From NCBI RefSeq assembly GCF_002744175.1, contig NZ_NKHF01000004.1, positions 1-64,000 on the forward strand: a stretch of 64,000 nt of DNA. Direction: 5' to 3'. This DNA comes from Pseudoalteromonas piscicida (lineage in GTDB: Bacteria; Pseudomonadota; Gammaproteobacteria; Enterobacterales; Alteromonadaceae). The first letter of the stretch is position 1. Every line of letters starts with the position of its first letter. The position numbers and the translations under genes are program-made. This document shows positions 9,928-18,995 of the stretch, piece by piece. The notes beneath the pieces are model-generated. The model had not been told where the DNA came from. It made no database searches and saw nothing but the letters and a program-made list of their open reading frames with translations.

Positions 9928-10737
9928 TTATCGCTGACATTTGGCACAATAAACTGTACTACGCTGCCCCAAGCGAATTTCTTTTAACGGTGTTTCACAA
10001 GTTACGCACGCTTCCCCTTTACGGCCATACACTAACAATTCTTGGGCAAAGTAACCCGGTTTACCATCGCTTTGAGAAAAATCTTTTAGGGTCGTTCCAC
10101 CTTGCTTTATGGCAGCGCTGAGGGTCTCTTTGATGATCGGTGTTAGAAGTTGATAGCGCTTAAGCGAGATTTTACCGGCTTCTTTTTTGGGGTGGATCCC
10201 TGCTTTAAATAGAGACTCATTGGCGTAAATGTTACCCACGCCAACCACTACATTGTTATCCATGATAAATTGTTTTACCGCTTGCTTCTTTCCTCGACTC
10301 ATTTCAAACAAGTGCTCAGCGGTAAATAGCGCAGTTAGAGGCTCTGGACCAAGCTTTGCCAGCACGGTATGTTGCTCACCAGCGCGCTGCCATAAAAATG
10401 CTCCAAAGCGACGAGGATCATTTAATCGTAATGATTTACCTGTAGCTAAGATGATCTCTACATGATCGTGCTTTTTTAGAGGCGCTTGAGCATCTACGAC
10501 TCGTAAATTGCCGGACATACCTAAATGCAGAATTGCCGTACCGTGAGTTGATTCAATCAGCAGGTATTTGGCGCGTCGCTTTACTGCCGTCACCTTTTCT
10601 CCTTCGAGCAGTTTCACATCAGCAGGTACGGGCCATCTCAGCTTGCTATTGTGCACTTTTACTGTGGCAATCACTTGTTGCTCTAAATAAGGTTGAATGC
10701 CTAACCGGCTTACTTCGACTTCTGGTAATTCAGGCAT
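9928..10737 (-). CDS. mutM: Formamidopyrimidine-DNA glycosylase MutM
   Basis: A bifunctional DNA glycosylase/AP lyase that removes 8-oxoguanine and formamidopyrimidines. The true start is ATG at 10737, not the GTG three bases upstream, because the catalytic proline must directly follow the initiator Met (MPELPEVE, with Pro and Glu both catalytic). RRAKYLL carries the conserved lysine, and the protein ends in a zinc finger (CVTC...CAKC) with the damage-binding arginine in GQRSTVYC. Length is 269 residues, normal for the family. It follows the small gene at 10762 by 24 bases and is probably cotranscribed with it. Confidence 0.97.
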   Translation of the reverse strand: MPELPEVEVSRLGIQPYLEQQVIATVKVHNSKLRWPVPADVKLLEGEKVTAVKRRAKYLLIESTHGTAILHLGMSGNLRVVDAQAPLKKHDHVEIILATGKSLRLNDPRRFGAFLWQRAGEQHTVLAKLGPEPLTALFTAEHLFEMSRGKKQAVKQFIMDNNVVVGVGNIYANESLFKAGIHPKKEAGKISLKRYQLLTPIIKETLSAAIKQGGTTLKDFSQSDGKPGYFAQELLVYGRKGEACVTCETPLKEIRLGQRSTVYCAKCQR

Positions 10738-10761
10738 CACGCACTTAATCTCTTATTTGTA

Positions 10762-11247
10762 TCAAAATTCAATGGGTGAAAATAACGCTTTGGCTTGTTC
10801 GAGCGTCAGCGCAAACCAGCGCTGCTTTTGTTTATCGAACAAATAAAAGTCACTCTCGCTTTGGTACAGTTGATAGCTCAAAGGTAACTCTTGAGTTGCC
10901 AGCCAAAGCTGAGCAGCACTCAATGCTTGCCCCATTTGCTCGGGTTTATCAATAACCAATAACTGAGCACTTTGCCACTTTGCTACCAAAGCTTTTAGCG
11001 CGGCTTCAGAGAAATCTTTTTCTTCCTCAGGCGGTAATGCTATACGCCAGCTTGTGCCAATGCGTTCAACTTTATACCCAGGAAAAGCGATGGTTAGTAC
11101 AAAGCTTTGCTCTGGTAGCACCGCCTGTATACCAGCAGCGTCATCATCTGGGTTCAATTTATAATGGAGACCATTGAGAAAGAAAATCATTAATAACATG
11201 GAAAATATCACCACATTATTCCATGCCTTGCGGCTCATTTGGATCAT
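10762..11247 (-). CDS. Membrane-anchored protein of unknown function
   Basis: A protein of about 161 residues with one N-terminal transmembrane segment (VVIFSMLLMIFFLNGLHY) and a soluble, probably periplasmic, domain of about 125 residues. No family was recognised. The AGGAG directly abuts the ATG at 11253, which is too close, and is six bases from the ATG at 11247, so the latter is the better start. It lies just upstream of mutM on the same strand, but nothing in it suggests a repair role. Confidence 0.7.
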   Translation of the reverse strand: MIQMSRKAWNNVVIFSMLLMIFFLNGLHYKLNPDDDAAGIQAVLPEQSFVLTIAFPGYKVERIGTSWRIALPPEEEKDFSEAALKALVAKWQSAQLLVIDKPEQMGQALSAAQLWLATQELPLSYQLYQSESDFYLFDKQKQRWFALTLEQAKALFSPIEF

Positions 11248-11437
11248 ACTCATCTCCTAACTTGAGCTATTAGTGTATAATACCCAACGACATTAATACA
11301 CGTTGATATGCCTTACCCCAAGCGATTATTTCATGCGCATCAATAATCTTTAAACACCGGCTGTCTACCTTGCAATTTTACGCCCTCATCTACGCCAAAT
11401 TGCGCATTTACACTATTTAAATGGCAAGTTATTTTGC

Positions 11438-11443
11438 TAGAAT
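11438..11443 (+). promoter_or_regulatory. Candidate -10 box for ppaC
   Basis: TAGAAT lies 28 bases before the ppaC start in an AT-rich stretch. No clear -35 hexamer is visible at the expected distance, so this is a weak call. Confidence 0.3.
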
Positions 11444-11471
11444 GTGGGCAAAATTTTAAGGAGTTCCGTCA

Positions 11472-12395
11472 ATGGCAATGTATGTAGTGGGTCACAAGAT
11501 CCCTGATTCAGATTCAATCTGCGGTGCAATCGCACTTGCTTATTTAAAAAACCAAATTGGTGAAGAAGCAATCCCAACACGTTTAGGTGAAGTATCGCCT
11601 GAAACACAGTTTATCCTTGACCGTTTTGGCTTTGAAGCGCCAGAACTAAAAATGAGCTATGCGGGTGAAGACGTTTATATCGTTGACCACACAGAAAAGA
11701 CACAAGCCCCAGATGACATCGACAAAGCAACGGTTGTTGGTGTAGTTGACCACCACAAACTAGGTGATTTAACAACTTCTACACCGCTAGAGTGTTGGAT
11801 CCGTCCTGTAGGTTGTAGTAACACTATTATCAAAATGATGTACGACTTCTACGGCGTAGAAATTCCAGCAAACATCGCGGGGATTATGATGTGTGCAATC
11901 CTTAGTGACACTGTGATCTTCAAATCACCAACCTGTACCACGGCAGACATCAAATGTGTTGAAGCACTGGCAGAAATCGCAGGCGTTGACGATGCAAAAG
12001 CATTAGGCATGGAAATGTTCAAAGTGAAGTCAGCTGTTGACGGCACGCCAATTCGCGATTTGGTCATGCGTGACTTTAAAGACTTCAATATGAATGGCAA
12101 CCTAGTTGGTATTGGTCAACTTGAAGTGGTTGACCTTGCGGTGTTCGACAAAATCAAAGACGAGCTACACGCAGATATCGCGAAGCTAAAAGAAGAAGGC
12201 AACCGTCACAGCGTTATGCTACTTCTTACCGATATCATGAAAGAAGGTTCACAAATGCTAATTGCCTCAGATGACGAAGCTATTATTGCTAAAGCATACG
12301 ATGCAAAACCAGAAGCAAGCCAAGTATGGTTAGATGGCGTACTTAGCCGTAAGAAGCAAGTTGTGCCACCACTGCAAGATGCATTTGCAGAGTAA
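11472..12395 (+). CDS. ppaC: Manganese-dependent inorganic pyrophosphatase
   Basis: A 307-residue family II (DHH superfamily) pyrophosphatase that hydrolyses pyrophosphate to phosphate using two Mn ions in the cytoplasm. The DHH-family metal motifs are visible: GHKIPDSDS near the N-terminus, DHTEK, and VDHHKLGD. The C-terminal DHHA2 domain carries the substrate-binding SRKKQ signature. Strong AAGGAG eight bases before ATG supports the start. Family II enzymes are common in Vibrio and Alteromonadales, unlike the family I ppa of enterics. Confidence 0.96.
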   Translation: MAMYVVGHKIPDSDSICGAIALAYLKNQIGEEAIPTRLGEVSPETQFILDRFGFEAPELKMSYAGEDVYIVDHTEKTQAPDDIDKATVVGVVDHHKLGDLTTSTPLECWIRPVGCSNTIIKMMYDFYGVEIPANIAGIMMCAILSDTVIFKSPTCTTADIKCVEALAEIAGVDDAKALGMEMFKVKSAVDGTPIRDLVMRDFKDFNMNGNLVGIGQLEVVDLAVFDKIKDELHADIAKLKEEGNRHSVMLLLTDIMKEGSQMLIASDDEAIIAKAYDAKPEASQVWLDGVLSRKKQVVPPLQDAFAE

Positions 12396-12399
12396 TAAC

Positions 12400-12425
12400 A
12401 TTGCCGAGGTGTAAGCCTCGGCAAT
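12400..12425 (+). terminator. Terminator hairpin after ppaC
   Basis: A perfect 10-bp stem (ATTGCCGAGG at 12400-12409 and its complement at 12416-12425) starts a few bases after the ppaC stop. Only a short T run follows, so efficiency is uncertain. It also separates the convergent csgG. Confidence 0.6.
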
Positions 12426-12473
12426 TTGCCATTTGGTTACTTGATAGTACCGCACTCAGATAGCCAACCACAC

Positions 12474-13244
12474 TTAAGATGCCGTTGCGGCTGACCAAAT
12501 CCCTTTATCAATTCCCTGCTCTACCATTAGCGTAAGTGCTTTTTCGATGGCTTGCGTTACGCAAATATGCATTGGTTCATTGTCACTAAATCCGCCTTCA
12601 GCTTCAGCGAGTCGCTTATAACTAACATAACGGAAAAACCCAGCACGCACTTCCATCGACAGTACTTTTTTACTGCTGGCAACGGAAAGTAATACCTGAC
12701 CTGTTCGCACATCCACCGCGCGCATGTAAATAGAGATAATATCTTCTCGATAGAGCTCAGAGGCGCCAATACCAAAGTACTCCATACCTAATCCACCGGT
12801 GCGAATATTAGAGTCATAGCTGATGATCCCGCCCTCTAAAATAATTTTGGCAGTCATAAGCGGCGGTAATGCCGCATCTTGATCATCATTGGCCGCACGG
12901 ATAATCTTACGCTCGGTAAGCAGATTTTGTAGCCCTTCTCGCTCGACGGGAATAAACCAATCCGTTTCATGTAAAGCCTGCATTAAAATCGAATTGGCTC
13001 CCTGAGTAACCGCTGTTGAGAACGAGCTCACATTATCTTGCGGTTTATATTGCCCAGTTTGATCGCGAAAAGAATAGACAGAAACAGGAATTCGGCCCCT
13101 AGGTTTTGGGAGGGCTTTGAGCTGGGCAAAGGTTTCGGTTTCACTCAGCTCTACCGCAATACTCTGCTCAGGGGGAAGTACTCGAGACATACTGGTGCAG
13201 CCACCAAGCAATACAACTGCCATAACAAAAAGAATACGAGACAT
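12474..13244 (-). CDS. csgG: Curli export channel lipoprotein CsgG
   Basis: A 256-residue outer-membrane lipoprotein; nine copies form the pore that secretes curli subunits. The signal ends in the lipobox LLGGC with Cys16 as the lipidated residue. The CsgG fold is recognisable by the stretches PVSVYSFRDQTGQY, FSTAVTQGANSILMQAL and WFIPVEREGLQNLLTERK. It starts on the base directly after the csgF stop, so csgE, csgF and csgG form one translationally coupled operon. Confidence 0.95.
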   Translation of the reverse strand: MSRILFVMAVVLLGGCTSMSRVLPPEQSIAVELSETETFAQLKALPKPRGRIPVSVYSFRDQTGQYKPQDNVSSFSTAVTQGANSILMQALHETDWFIPVEREGLQNLLTERKIIRAANDDQDAALPPLMTAKIILEGGIISYDSNIRTGGLGMEYFGIGASELYREDIISIYMRAVDVRTGQVLLSVASSKKVLSMEVRAGFFRYVSYKRLAEAEGGFSDNEPMHICVTQAIEKALTLMVEQGIDKGIWSAATAS

Positions 13245-13694
13245 TTAAAATACCCCGTCTGGTGAGCCAGAAAACCTTGGCACTTCAAGAATGGTTTCTT
13301 CACCGGATGAGATATTGGTGATCCGCACCGTGATAGTATCGGGAGTGCTGGTGATCACCTGAATTTGATAATCTCCACTCATGAACGTAGCGTCCTGATC
13401 AAAAATACTATCTTTAATATCGTCACCAAAGGCAACGTCGGTGATTTCTCTAACCAAACGATTCAAATAGGTGCGCTCGAGCGATTCCTGAAACTTCTCG
13501 TCATAGGTTTTCTCGACAATCGGCGCGCGATGTTTATTTTGTGATTGTGCCTTGCTCAACAGCATGTTGGCATTTAAAGGATTGCCACCAAAGGCTGGGT
13601 TGATGGGCTTGTATACTAATTCAGTAGCAAACACATTGTTAGTTATTAGGAATATTGCTGCACTACATGCAGCGATTGTTTTTATTATTGTCAT
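13245..13694 (-). CDS. csgF: Curli assembly factor CsgF
   Basis: A secreted factor of 149 residues that caps the CsgG channel and anchors nucleation at the cell surface. ATG at 13694 gives a clean signal peptide (MTIIKTIAACSAAIFLITNN, ending VFA), whereas the GTG at 13706 would add residues inside the csgE reading frame. The mature protein opens with ELVYKPINPAFGGNPLN, the family signature whose first residues insert into CsgG. It begins one base after the csgE stop. Confidence 0.93.
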   Translation of the reverse strand: MTIIKTIAACSAAIFLITNNVFATELVYKPINPAFGGNPLNANMLLSKAQSQNKHRAPIVEKTYDEKFQESLERTYLNRLVREITDVAFGDDIKDSIFDQDATFMSGDYQIQVITSTPDTITVRITNISSGEETILEVPRFSGSPDGVF

Positions 13695-13695
13695 G

Positions 13696-14082
13696 TTACC
13701 ACCCACTTGCGGCTAAATCTTCTGAGCCATTTTGTTGATATTGCGCTCTGGCCATTGCATCCATGATAGTAAAAATGGCAGTTTCTACCCGTTCATCTAT
13801 CGAGCCGCCTCGCCGTCCCATTGCCGTTGCGTATACTGCTCGGCTATTCATCAGCACCTCTAAGCGTGTGCCCGCTCTTGGCAAAACGGTTTCTTTTACG
13901 GTGATGTTGATACCTGCTGTATTTGGCACATCGCGCCAAAGCTGAGAAAACTGGAAATAAAACTGATGTCCAAATCGGCTAATGCTTTGATCAATTACTA
14001 AACCATCAATTTCAACTTCTTCTTGCGCACTTGGAGAGATCGTCGCGATAAACAAAATGCTCAGGAGTAGTGTTCTTATCAT
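13696..14082 (-). CDS. csgE: Curli specificity factor CsgE
   Basis: A 128-residue periplasmic adaptor that caps the inner face of CsgG and selects curli subunits for export. It has a signal peptide (MIRTLLLSILFIATISPSAQ) and the family features GLVIDQSISRFGHQFY and ETVLPRAGTRLEV. It is the first gene of csgEFG and lies 106 bp downstream of the curlin gene, separated from it by a terminator hairpin. Confidence 0.93.
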   Translation of the reverse strand: MIRTLLLSILFIATISPSAQEEVEIDGLVIDQSISRFGHQFYFQFSQLWRDVPNTAGINITVKETVLPRAGTRLEVLMNSRAVYATAMGRRGGSIDERVETAIFTIMDAMARAQYQQNGSEDLAASGW

Positions 14083-14133
14083 TATTGTTTTACTCGTTAC
14101 GTGAGGTATACGATATTGTCGTCCTTTGAAAAG

Positions 14134-14160
14134 CCAAGGGACTAAAATTAAGTCCCTTGG
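14134..14160 (-). terminator. Terminator between the curlin gene and csgE
   Basis: A perfect 10-bp stem (CCAAGGGACT and its complement, 14134-14143 with 14151-14160, 7-base loop). On the minus strand it is followed by CTTTTC. It should end or reduce transcription after the abundant curlin subunit, before the secretion genes. Confidence 0.7.
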
Positions 14161-14188
14161 TATTACCCATGTGCGTTGGTAAAGCGGA

Positions 14189-15712
14189 TCACTGTTGGGT
14201 GATCGTTGCTACATTATTGTCACCCACTTGTGTGACCGTAATGTTTTGACCGCTACCGCTAATACCACCTTCTACAATATTGCCATTACCAATTTGGCTT
14301 ACGGTGAAGGCATTATCATCACCATTAATAACAAAGGCTTCAGAACCCATACCCATAACAAAGTTATTATCACCCGTTTGCGTGATGTCGAGCATATTGC
14401 GGCTACCTTCAATCATTAGGTCAATCGCATTGAACTCACCCGATTGGGCAATGTCTACTTGGTTAGCGCTGCTTTCAAACACACTGCTCATCGTGACAGC
14501 AACACCATTGCCATTGCCATCTTGTGCAATGTCTACCGCGTTGCCATCACTTGCTAAGCTAACGGTTGGATAAGATGATTGAACAACGGCTATATTCTCA
14601 TTGCCAGATTGAGCAATATCCACATCGTTGTCGCTACCATTAAAACTAGCTAAATGGGCAATATTGGCATTACCAACTTGTGTTGCTGAAAATTCATTGT
14701 TATCGCCAGCAACACCATGGTAGGTATCATTACCATTACCAATTTGCATAGTAGTAAGTTCATTGTTGTCACCAACAGCATCCGCAAGCACAACGTTTTC
14801 ATCACCACGCTGCTCCGTGCGAACTTCGTTCTCATTACCAACAAGGACGTCAGACTTAAAGACGTTGGTTGAGCCTTCTTGATCTACGCTAAGCTCGTTA
14901 TCATTACCTGTAATTTCAAATACATTAACAGTATTACTTTCACCTTCAGACTGTTCTATTTCAATCTGGTTGTGATCGCCGGTAATCGTTTCAATGGTGA
15001 TAGCGTTAAAGTCACCACTTTGACTAGACTCAAGCTCATTATCGCTACCTTGCAAGTCAACAACCTTGTATTGATTGTACAAACCAGCTTGTTCTAAAAC
15101 GACATGGTTCATATCCCCTTGAACAGACTCAAGTGTTGCCTCATTCCAGGTGCCATCTTGTGTCGCAGAAACTTCGTTTTGACTGCCTTGCATGTCTAAG
15201 TTATAAAACCACTGACCACCAGAACCTTGAGAAACTGTGATACTGTTTTGATCGCCATTAATGACGTTAATCGCCTCATTATTAATGCCCAGTAAGCCAG
15301 CACCTGACTGCTGAACATCAATATGGTTTTGATCGCCGGTGACTTCAGTTAACGCTCCGTTGGACTCACCATCTTGACTATATAGCTGCTCGTTATTGTC
15401 GCCAGTTGTTGTAATTATTGCGACATTGCCCGTACCGCTCTGCTCAGCAGTGGTCGTATTATCATTACCAATCGTAGTGACATCAGTAAGATTCGACGTG
15501 CCAAGTTGTGTTGAGATTAATTCGTTATCGCCATGGCCCGAGGACGTTTGAGATAGCTTAAGCTGATTACTTGTTCCATTTACTTGCCCAACTTGTGAAA
15601 GTGCCGAAGTAGAAAGCGGTTTATTGCCAGACTTTGCCTCTGCATGCACTGCAACTGAGTGTGTGAGTGCCAGCGCTATTGCGCAACTCACTATTGATTT
15701 TGAAAACTTCAC
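14189..15712 (-). CDS. Large curlin-repeat amyloid subunit
   Basis: A 507-residue secreted protein with a signal peptide (about 1-26, ending VHAEA) followed by about 20 curlin repeats of 21-28 residues. Each repeat has the form G-x-x-N-x5-Q-x-G-x-x-N, the Asn/Gln/Gly ladder of CsgA and CsgB strand-turn-strand units. Enteric CsgA has five such repeats. No separate csgA, csgB, csgC or csgD is present; this single gene precedes csgEFG and is presumably both nucleator and fibre subunit, exported by CsgEFG (inference). The start is GTG at 15712, with AGGAG six bases upstream. It is acidic and nearly free of Lys and Arg within repeats. Confidence 0.92.
   Translation of the reverse strand: MKFSKSIVSCAIALALTHSVAVHAEAKSGNKPLSTSALSQVGQVNGTSNQLKLSQTSSGHGDNELISTQLGTSNLTDVTTIGNDNTTTAEQSGTGNVAIITTTGDNNEQLYSQDGESNGALTEVTGDQNHIDVQQSGAGLLGINNEAINVINGDQNSITVSQGSGGQWFYNLDMQGSQNEVSATQDGTWNEATLESVQGDMNHVVLEQAGLYNQYKVVDLQGSDNELESSQSGDFNAITIETITGDHNQIEIEQSEGESNTVNVFEITGNDNELSVDQEGSTNVFKSDVLVGNENEVRTEQRGDENVVLADAVGDNNELTTMQIGNGNDTYHGVAGDNNEFSATQVGNANIAHLASFNGSDNDVDIAQSGNENIAVVQSSYPTVSLASDGNAVDIAQDGNGNGVAVTMSSVFESSANQVDIAQSGEFNAIDLMIEGSRNMLDITQTGDNNFVMGMGSEAFVINGDDNAFTVSQIGNGNIVEGGISGSGQNITVTQVGDNNVATITQQ
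14192..15620 (-). repeat. Curlin repeat array, about 20 units
   Basis: Degenerate tandem units of roughly 66-84 bp encode the curlin repeats. They have diverged at DNA level, so this is a protein repeat rather than a slippage-prone DNA repeat. Counting by the conserved N-x5-Q spacing gives about 20 units. Confidence 0.8.
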
Positions 15713-16334
15713 ACTGTTCTCCTTAGAGATTTTTTATATTATTTTAAAATTAAGTGTTCAGTATTAGCGTTGAGTTGTTGCCGACACTCAGCTAAACGCT
15801 ACCTTCCACTTAATCAACATCCTGTTGTGACTCTTAGATAAGAGCCGTTTCCACCTAAGCCAGTTACCAGAGTGTTACATTTGAGTGAAAAACATAATCT
15901 ATATCAAATTCACCCTACCAATATGATGAAATAATATATTTTATTACGCTTTGTCACTGTTAACTCTAAGTTGGGAACACCTTAAGATAAATCGTAAGTT
16001 TTTATGAAAAAAATAACTTATATTTTTCATAGGGATAAACAAAAACTCTTACACCTAATTACGAGACAACACATTAAGCACAAAAAAAGTATGAGTAAAG
16101 TTCACACACATTCCTCTCAACCTCTCCCACAAAAAAGAACCAAATAATCTATTCAAAAACGCAGCTTTTCCATAAAAACGACTGATTTTAACAATTAACC
16201 CTTTTTTTACATTGCATCCAAAAATATCTAGGTCTAGGTTTTAAGACGTTGCCAAAAAGACCACAGCCACTACCAGAAATTACCAACTCAAAACAGCACA
16301 TACGAGTGTGCTACAAACTAAAAAGGTTATAAAA
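15713..16334. other. AT-rich divergent promoter region without genes
   Basis: About 620 bp between the curlin gene (leftward) and the protease gene (rightward). No convincing ORF, RNA structure or repeat was seen. It must hold both promoters. Its length is unusual for this window and fits a multi-input control region like that of enteric csg genes, but no specific operator could be named. Confidence 0.5.
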
Positions 16335-18833
16335 ATGAGATCAAAACTTTCTGCATTGTCTTTGGCTTTGCTTCCTACACTGGCTTTTACAGCCCAAGCA
16401 GCAATTCAAATTGAAACAACCACCGCGACTGCAGATGACAGTATTTTGGTTGTCTTTAAAGAAAATACTTCTGCTGCACTTCGTGCAAATGCGAGAAACC
16501 TAGTAAAAGCAAAGATTTCAGACTTAAATGCCGACGGTGTAGACGATAAATACCGCCATGTGCTTCAAGGTCGCCTAGCAAACTTTAAACTCGATGGCAT
16601 GAAAGCAAAACAAGCTATTGAGAAACTTGCCAATCACCCAGCAGTAGAATATGTAGAGCCTGACTACCAAGTAAAAGCGCTTGGCATTCCAGACGATAGC
16701 CGTTTCGATGAGCTTTGGGGTATGCATAATACAGGTCAGACAGGTGGAACTGCTGATGCTGACATCGATGCACCTGAAGCATGGGATATCACAGTAGGTT
16801 CACGCAGTGTGATCGTCGGCGTTATCGATACCGGTGTCGACTACACACACCCAGATCTAGCCGCTAATGCATGGGTTAACCCAGGTGAGATCGCAGGAGA
16901 TGGCATAGACAACGATGGCAATGGCTATATCGATGACATCCATGGTATTAACGCTATCACAGACAGCGGTGACCCAATGGATGACCAAGGCCACGGTACT
17001 CATGTCTCTGGTACAATCGGTGCGTCAGGTAACAACGCAGCAGGTGTTGTTGGGGTGAACCACGAAGTATCTATTGTAGGCTGTAAATTCCTTAGTGCGT
17101 CAGGCTCTGGTTCAACTTCGGACGCCATTAAGTGTATTGACTATATGGTTGCATTGAAAGATGCAGGCCACAATGTGCGCGTAACGAATAACAGCTGGGG
17201 TGGCGGTGGCTTTAGCCAAGCACTTTCAGATGCAATCACGGCAAGTGAAAATGCCGATATCTTGTTTGTTGCAGCAGCAGGTAACAGCGCTGTGGACAAC
17301 GATGTAAACCCTCACTACCCTTCAAGCTATGAGCACGACAGCGTGTTTTCTATCGCAAGTACGACTCACACGGATGCGATGTCTTCATTCTCGCAGTGGG
17401 GCCTAACTTCTGTAGATATGGGTGCACCGGGTAGTGCTATTGTGTCAACTGTGCCTGGAGGTGGATATTCGAGTTTATCTGGTACCTCTATGGCAACACC
17501 ACATGTAGCAGGTGCTGCTGCGCTGGTTTTATCAATTAACCCAACACTTTCTGCTATTGAGCTGAAAAACTTACTGATGCAAAGCGGTGACGTAAATGCA
17601 GATCTGACGGATAAAACCGTATCTGGTAAGCGTTTGAACGTTAACCAAGCCATTATTGATGCCGATCCTGAGCCTGGCTTTAGAGTGTCTGCTCGCCCTG
17701 GTAATCAAGAGATCACAGCTGGTGATACTGCAACATATGAGTTTACCTTTACGTCAGTGGCAGACTGGCAGGGCTCAATCAACCTATCAGTGGCTTCACC
17801 AATCGCAGGTGCATCACTTTCAGCTACAACAGCGATGCCGGGTGATACTGTTACCCTATCAGTACCAACATCAAGCACAACGCAATGGGGTGAATATAAT
17901 CTAACGCTTAACGCAACTTCTGGCGAACTGGCAGATCACGAGCAAGTCGGCCTGTACGTGCTTCCACAAGGGCTAAGTGAATTTAGCTATGAAAACACCA
18001 CACCTGTGGAGATCCCAGATAACGACGCCACAGGTATTACTTCAGTAGTAACTGTTGCTGACGAAGTCACTGTGTTTGATAGCAATACATTGGTAGACAT
18101 TACTCACACCTATATTGGTGACTTGATTGTAACACTAACTTCTCCAGCTGGTACGGTTGCAACACTGCATAACCGTCAAGGCGGTGGAACTGATAACATT
18201 AACCAAACCTTCAACTCTGCGGCATTTAACGGTGAAGTAGCAACTGGTGATTGGACGCTGTCTGTCTCAGATAACGCAGGAATTGATACTGGTACATTAA
18301 ATAGCTGGACACTCAACCTAACCGGTCTTGGTGAAACAACGCCACAACCACCTGAAGCTGGCTTTAGCTATGTTGCTTCTGGCCTAACAGTGACCTTTAC
18401 CGATGAAAGCCGTGATCCTAACGACGACATCGTCAGCTGGGCGTGGGACTTTGGTGATGGCGGTATCAGCACAGATGCAAGCCCTATTCACGAGTTTGCA
18501 GCAGCCGGTGAGTACAGTGTAGAACTCACGGTTACTGACAGCGAAGGTAATAGCCACACTACAATGCAAACGGTAATTGTAAGCACCGACGAAGTTGAGC
18601 TATCTCTGGTTCGCGCCAATAAATCTCGCCTAGGCTTTATTCGTGTGGAGCTTTCATGGGAAGGTAGTAGCGCGGAGCAAGTTTCTATTTACCGCGATGG
18701 CCAATTGCTTGAAACCGTGAACAATACAGGCAAATACAGAGACTTCGAGCGTGATTTAGAGGCCACCAGCTACACCTATAAAGTGTGTCAAGCCGGTGAT
18801 ATTTGCTCTAATGAAATTAACGTAAGCTTCTAA
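16335..18833 (+). CDS. Secreted subtilisin-like (S8) protease with P and PKD domains
   Basis: An 832-residue secreted serine protease. The ATG at 16335 gives a clean signal peptide (ending TAQAA), preferable to the upstream GTG at 16308. Order: signal peptide; I9-type propeptide (about 30-115, ending VEYVEPDYQV); S8 catalytic domain with Asp165 (VIDTGVDYTHPDL), His220 (GHGTHVSG) and Ser385 (GTSMATPHVAG); a P/proprotein-convertase domain (about 550-670); a PKD domain (WAWDFGDGG); and a C-terminal fibronectin-like domain. Such enzymes of marine bacteria are usually secreted by type II secretion and degrade environmental protein. Confidence 0.95.
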   Translation: MRSKLSALSLALLPTLAFTAQAAIQIETTTATADDSILVVFKENTSAALRANARNLVKAKISDLNADGVDDKYRHVLQGRLANFKLDGMKAKQAIEKLANHPAVEYVEPDYQVKALGIPDDSRFDELWGMHNTGQTGGTADADIDAPEAWDITVGSRSVIVGVIDTGVDYTHPDLAANAWVNPGEIAGDGIDNDGNGYIDDIHGINAITDSGDPMDDQGHGTHVSGTIGASGNNAAGVVGVNHEVSIVGCKFLSASGSGSTSDAIKCIDYMVALKDAGHNVRVTNNSWGGGGFSQALSDAITASENADILFVAAAGNSAVDNDVNPHYPSSYEHDSVFSIASTTHTDAMSSFSQWGLTSVDMGAPGSAIVSTVPGGGYSSLSGTSMATPHVAGAAALVLSINPTLSAIELKNLLMQSGDVNADLTDKTVSGKRLNVNQAIIDADPEPGFRVSARPGNQEITAGDTATYEFTFTSVADWQGSINLSVASPIAGASLSATTAMPGDTVTLSVPTSSTTQWGEYNLTLNATSGELADHEQVGLYVLPQGLSEFSYENTTPVEIPDNDATGITSVVTVADEVTVFDSNTLVDITHTYIGDLIVTLTSPAGTVATLHNRQGGGTDNINQTFNSAAFNGEVATGDWTLSVSDNAGIDTGTLNSWTLNLTGLGETTPQPPEAGFSYVASGLTVTFTDESRDPNDDIVSWAWDFGDGGISTDASPIHEFAAAGEYSVELTVTDSEGNSHTTMQTVIVSTDEVELSLVRANKSRLGFIRVELSWEGSSAEQVSIYRDGQLLETVNNTGKYRDFERDLEATSYTYKVCQAGDICSNEINVSF

Positions 18834-18858
18834 CTATCCTCTTCCAGTGGATTGTTCA

Positions 18859-18879
18859 AGCCCCGTAAGGGGCTTTTTT
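18859..18879 (+). terminator. Strong intrinsic terminator after the protease gene
   Basis: AGCCCC-GTAA-GGGGCT (18859-18874) followed by TTTTT. A classic GNRA-like loop and T tract, 25 bases after the protease stop. Confidence 0.9.
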
Positions 18880-18995
18880 ATGCTTCAGTAAGCCAATTAA
18901 GATTACACTTTATTACAGCTTTTCAATCTTTTATGCTTGAACTCAATCGTCCCTCAACGCACCATCACATTCCCAACATAAAAAAGGATGATTTT

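Noticed and set aside
14189-15712. Possible CRISPR or DNA tandem repeat array, suggested by the periodic sequence.
   Set aside because: The periodicity is at protein level (curlin units), with diverged DNA and variable unit length; there are no identical repeats with spacers.
18852-18995. N-terminal extension of the beta-CASP nuclease frame.
   Set aside because: It runs through the protease terminator and lacks family similarity; ATG at 18996 has a good ribosome-binding site and the right N-terminus.
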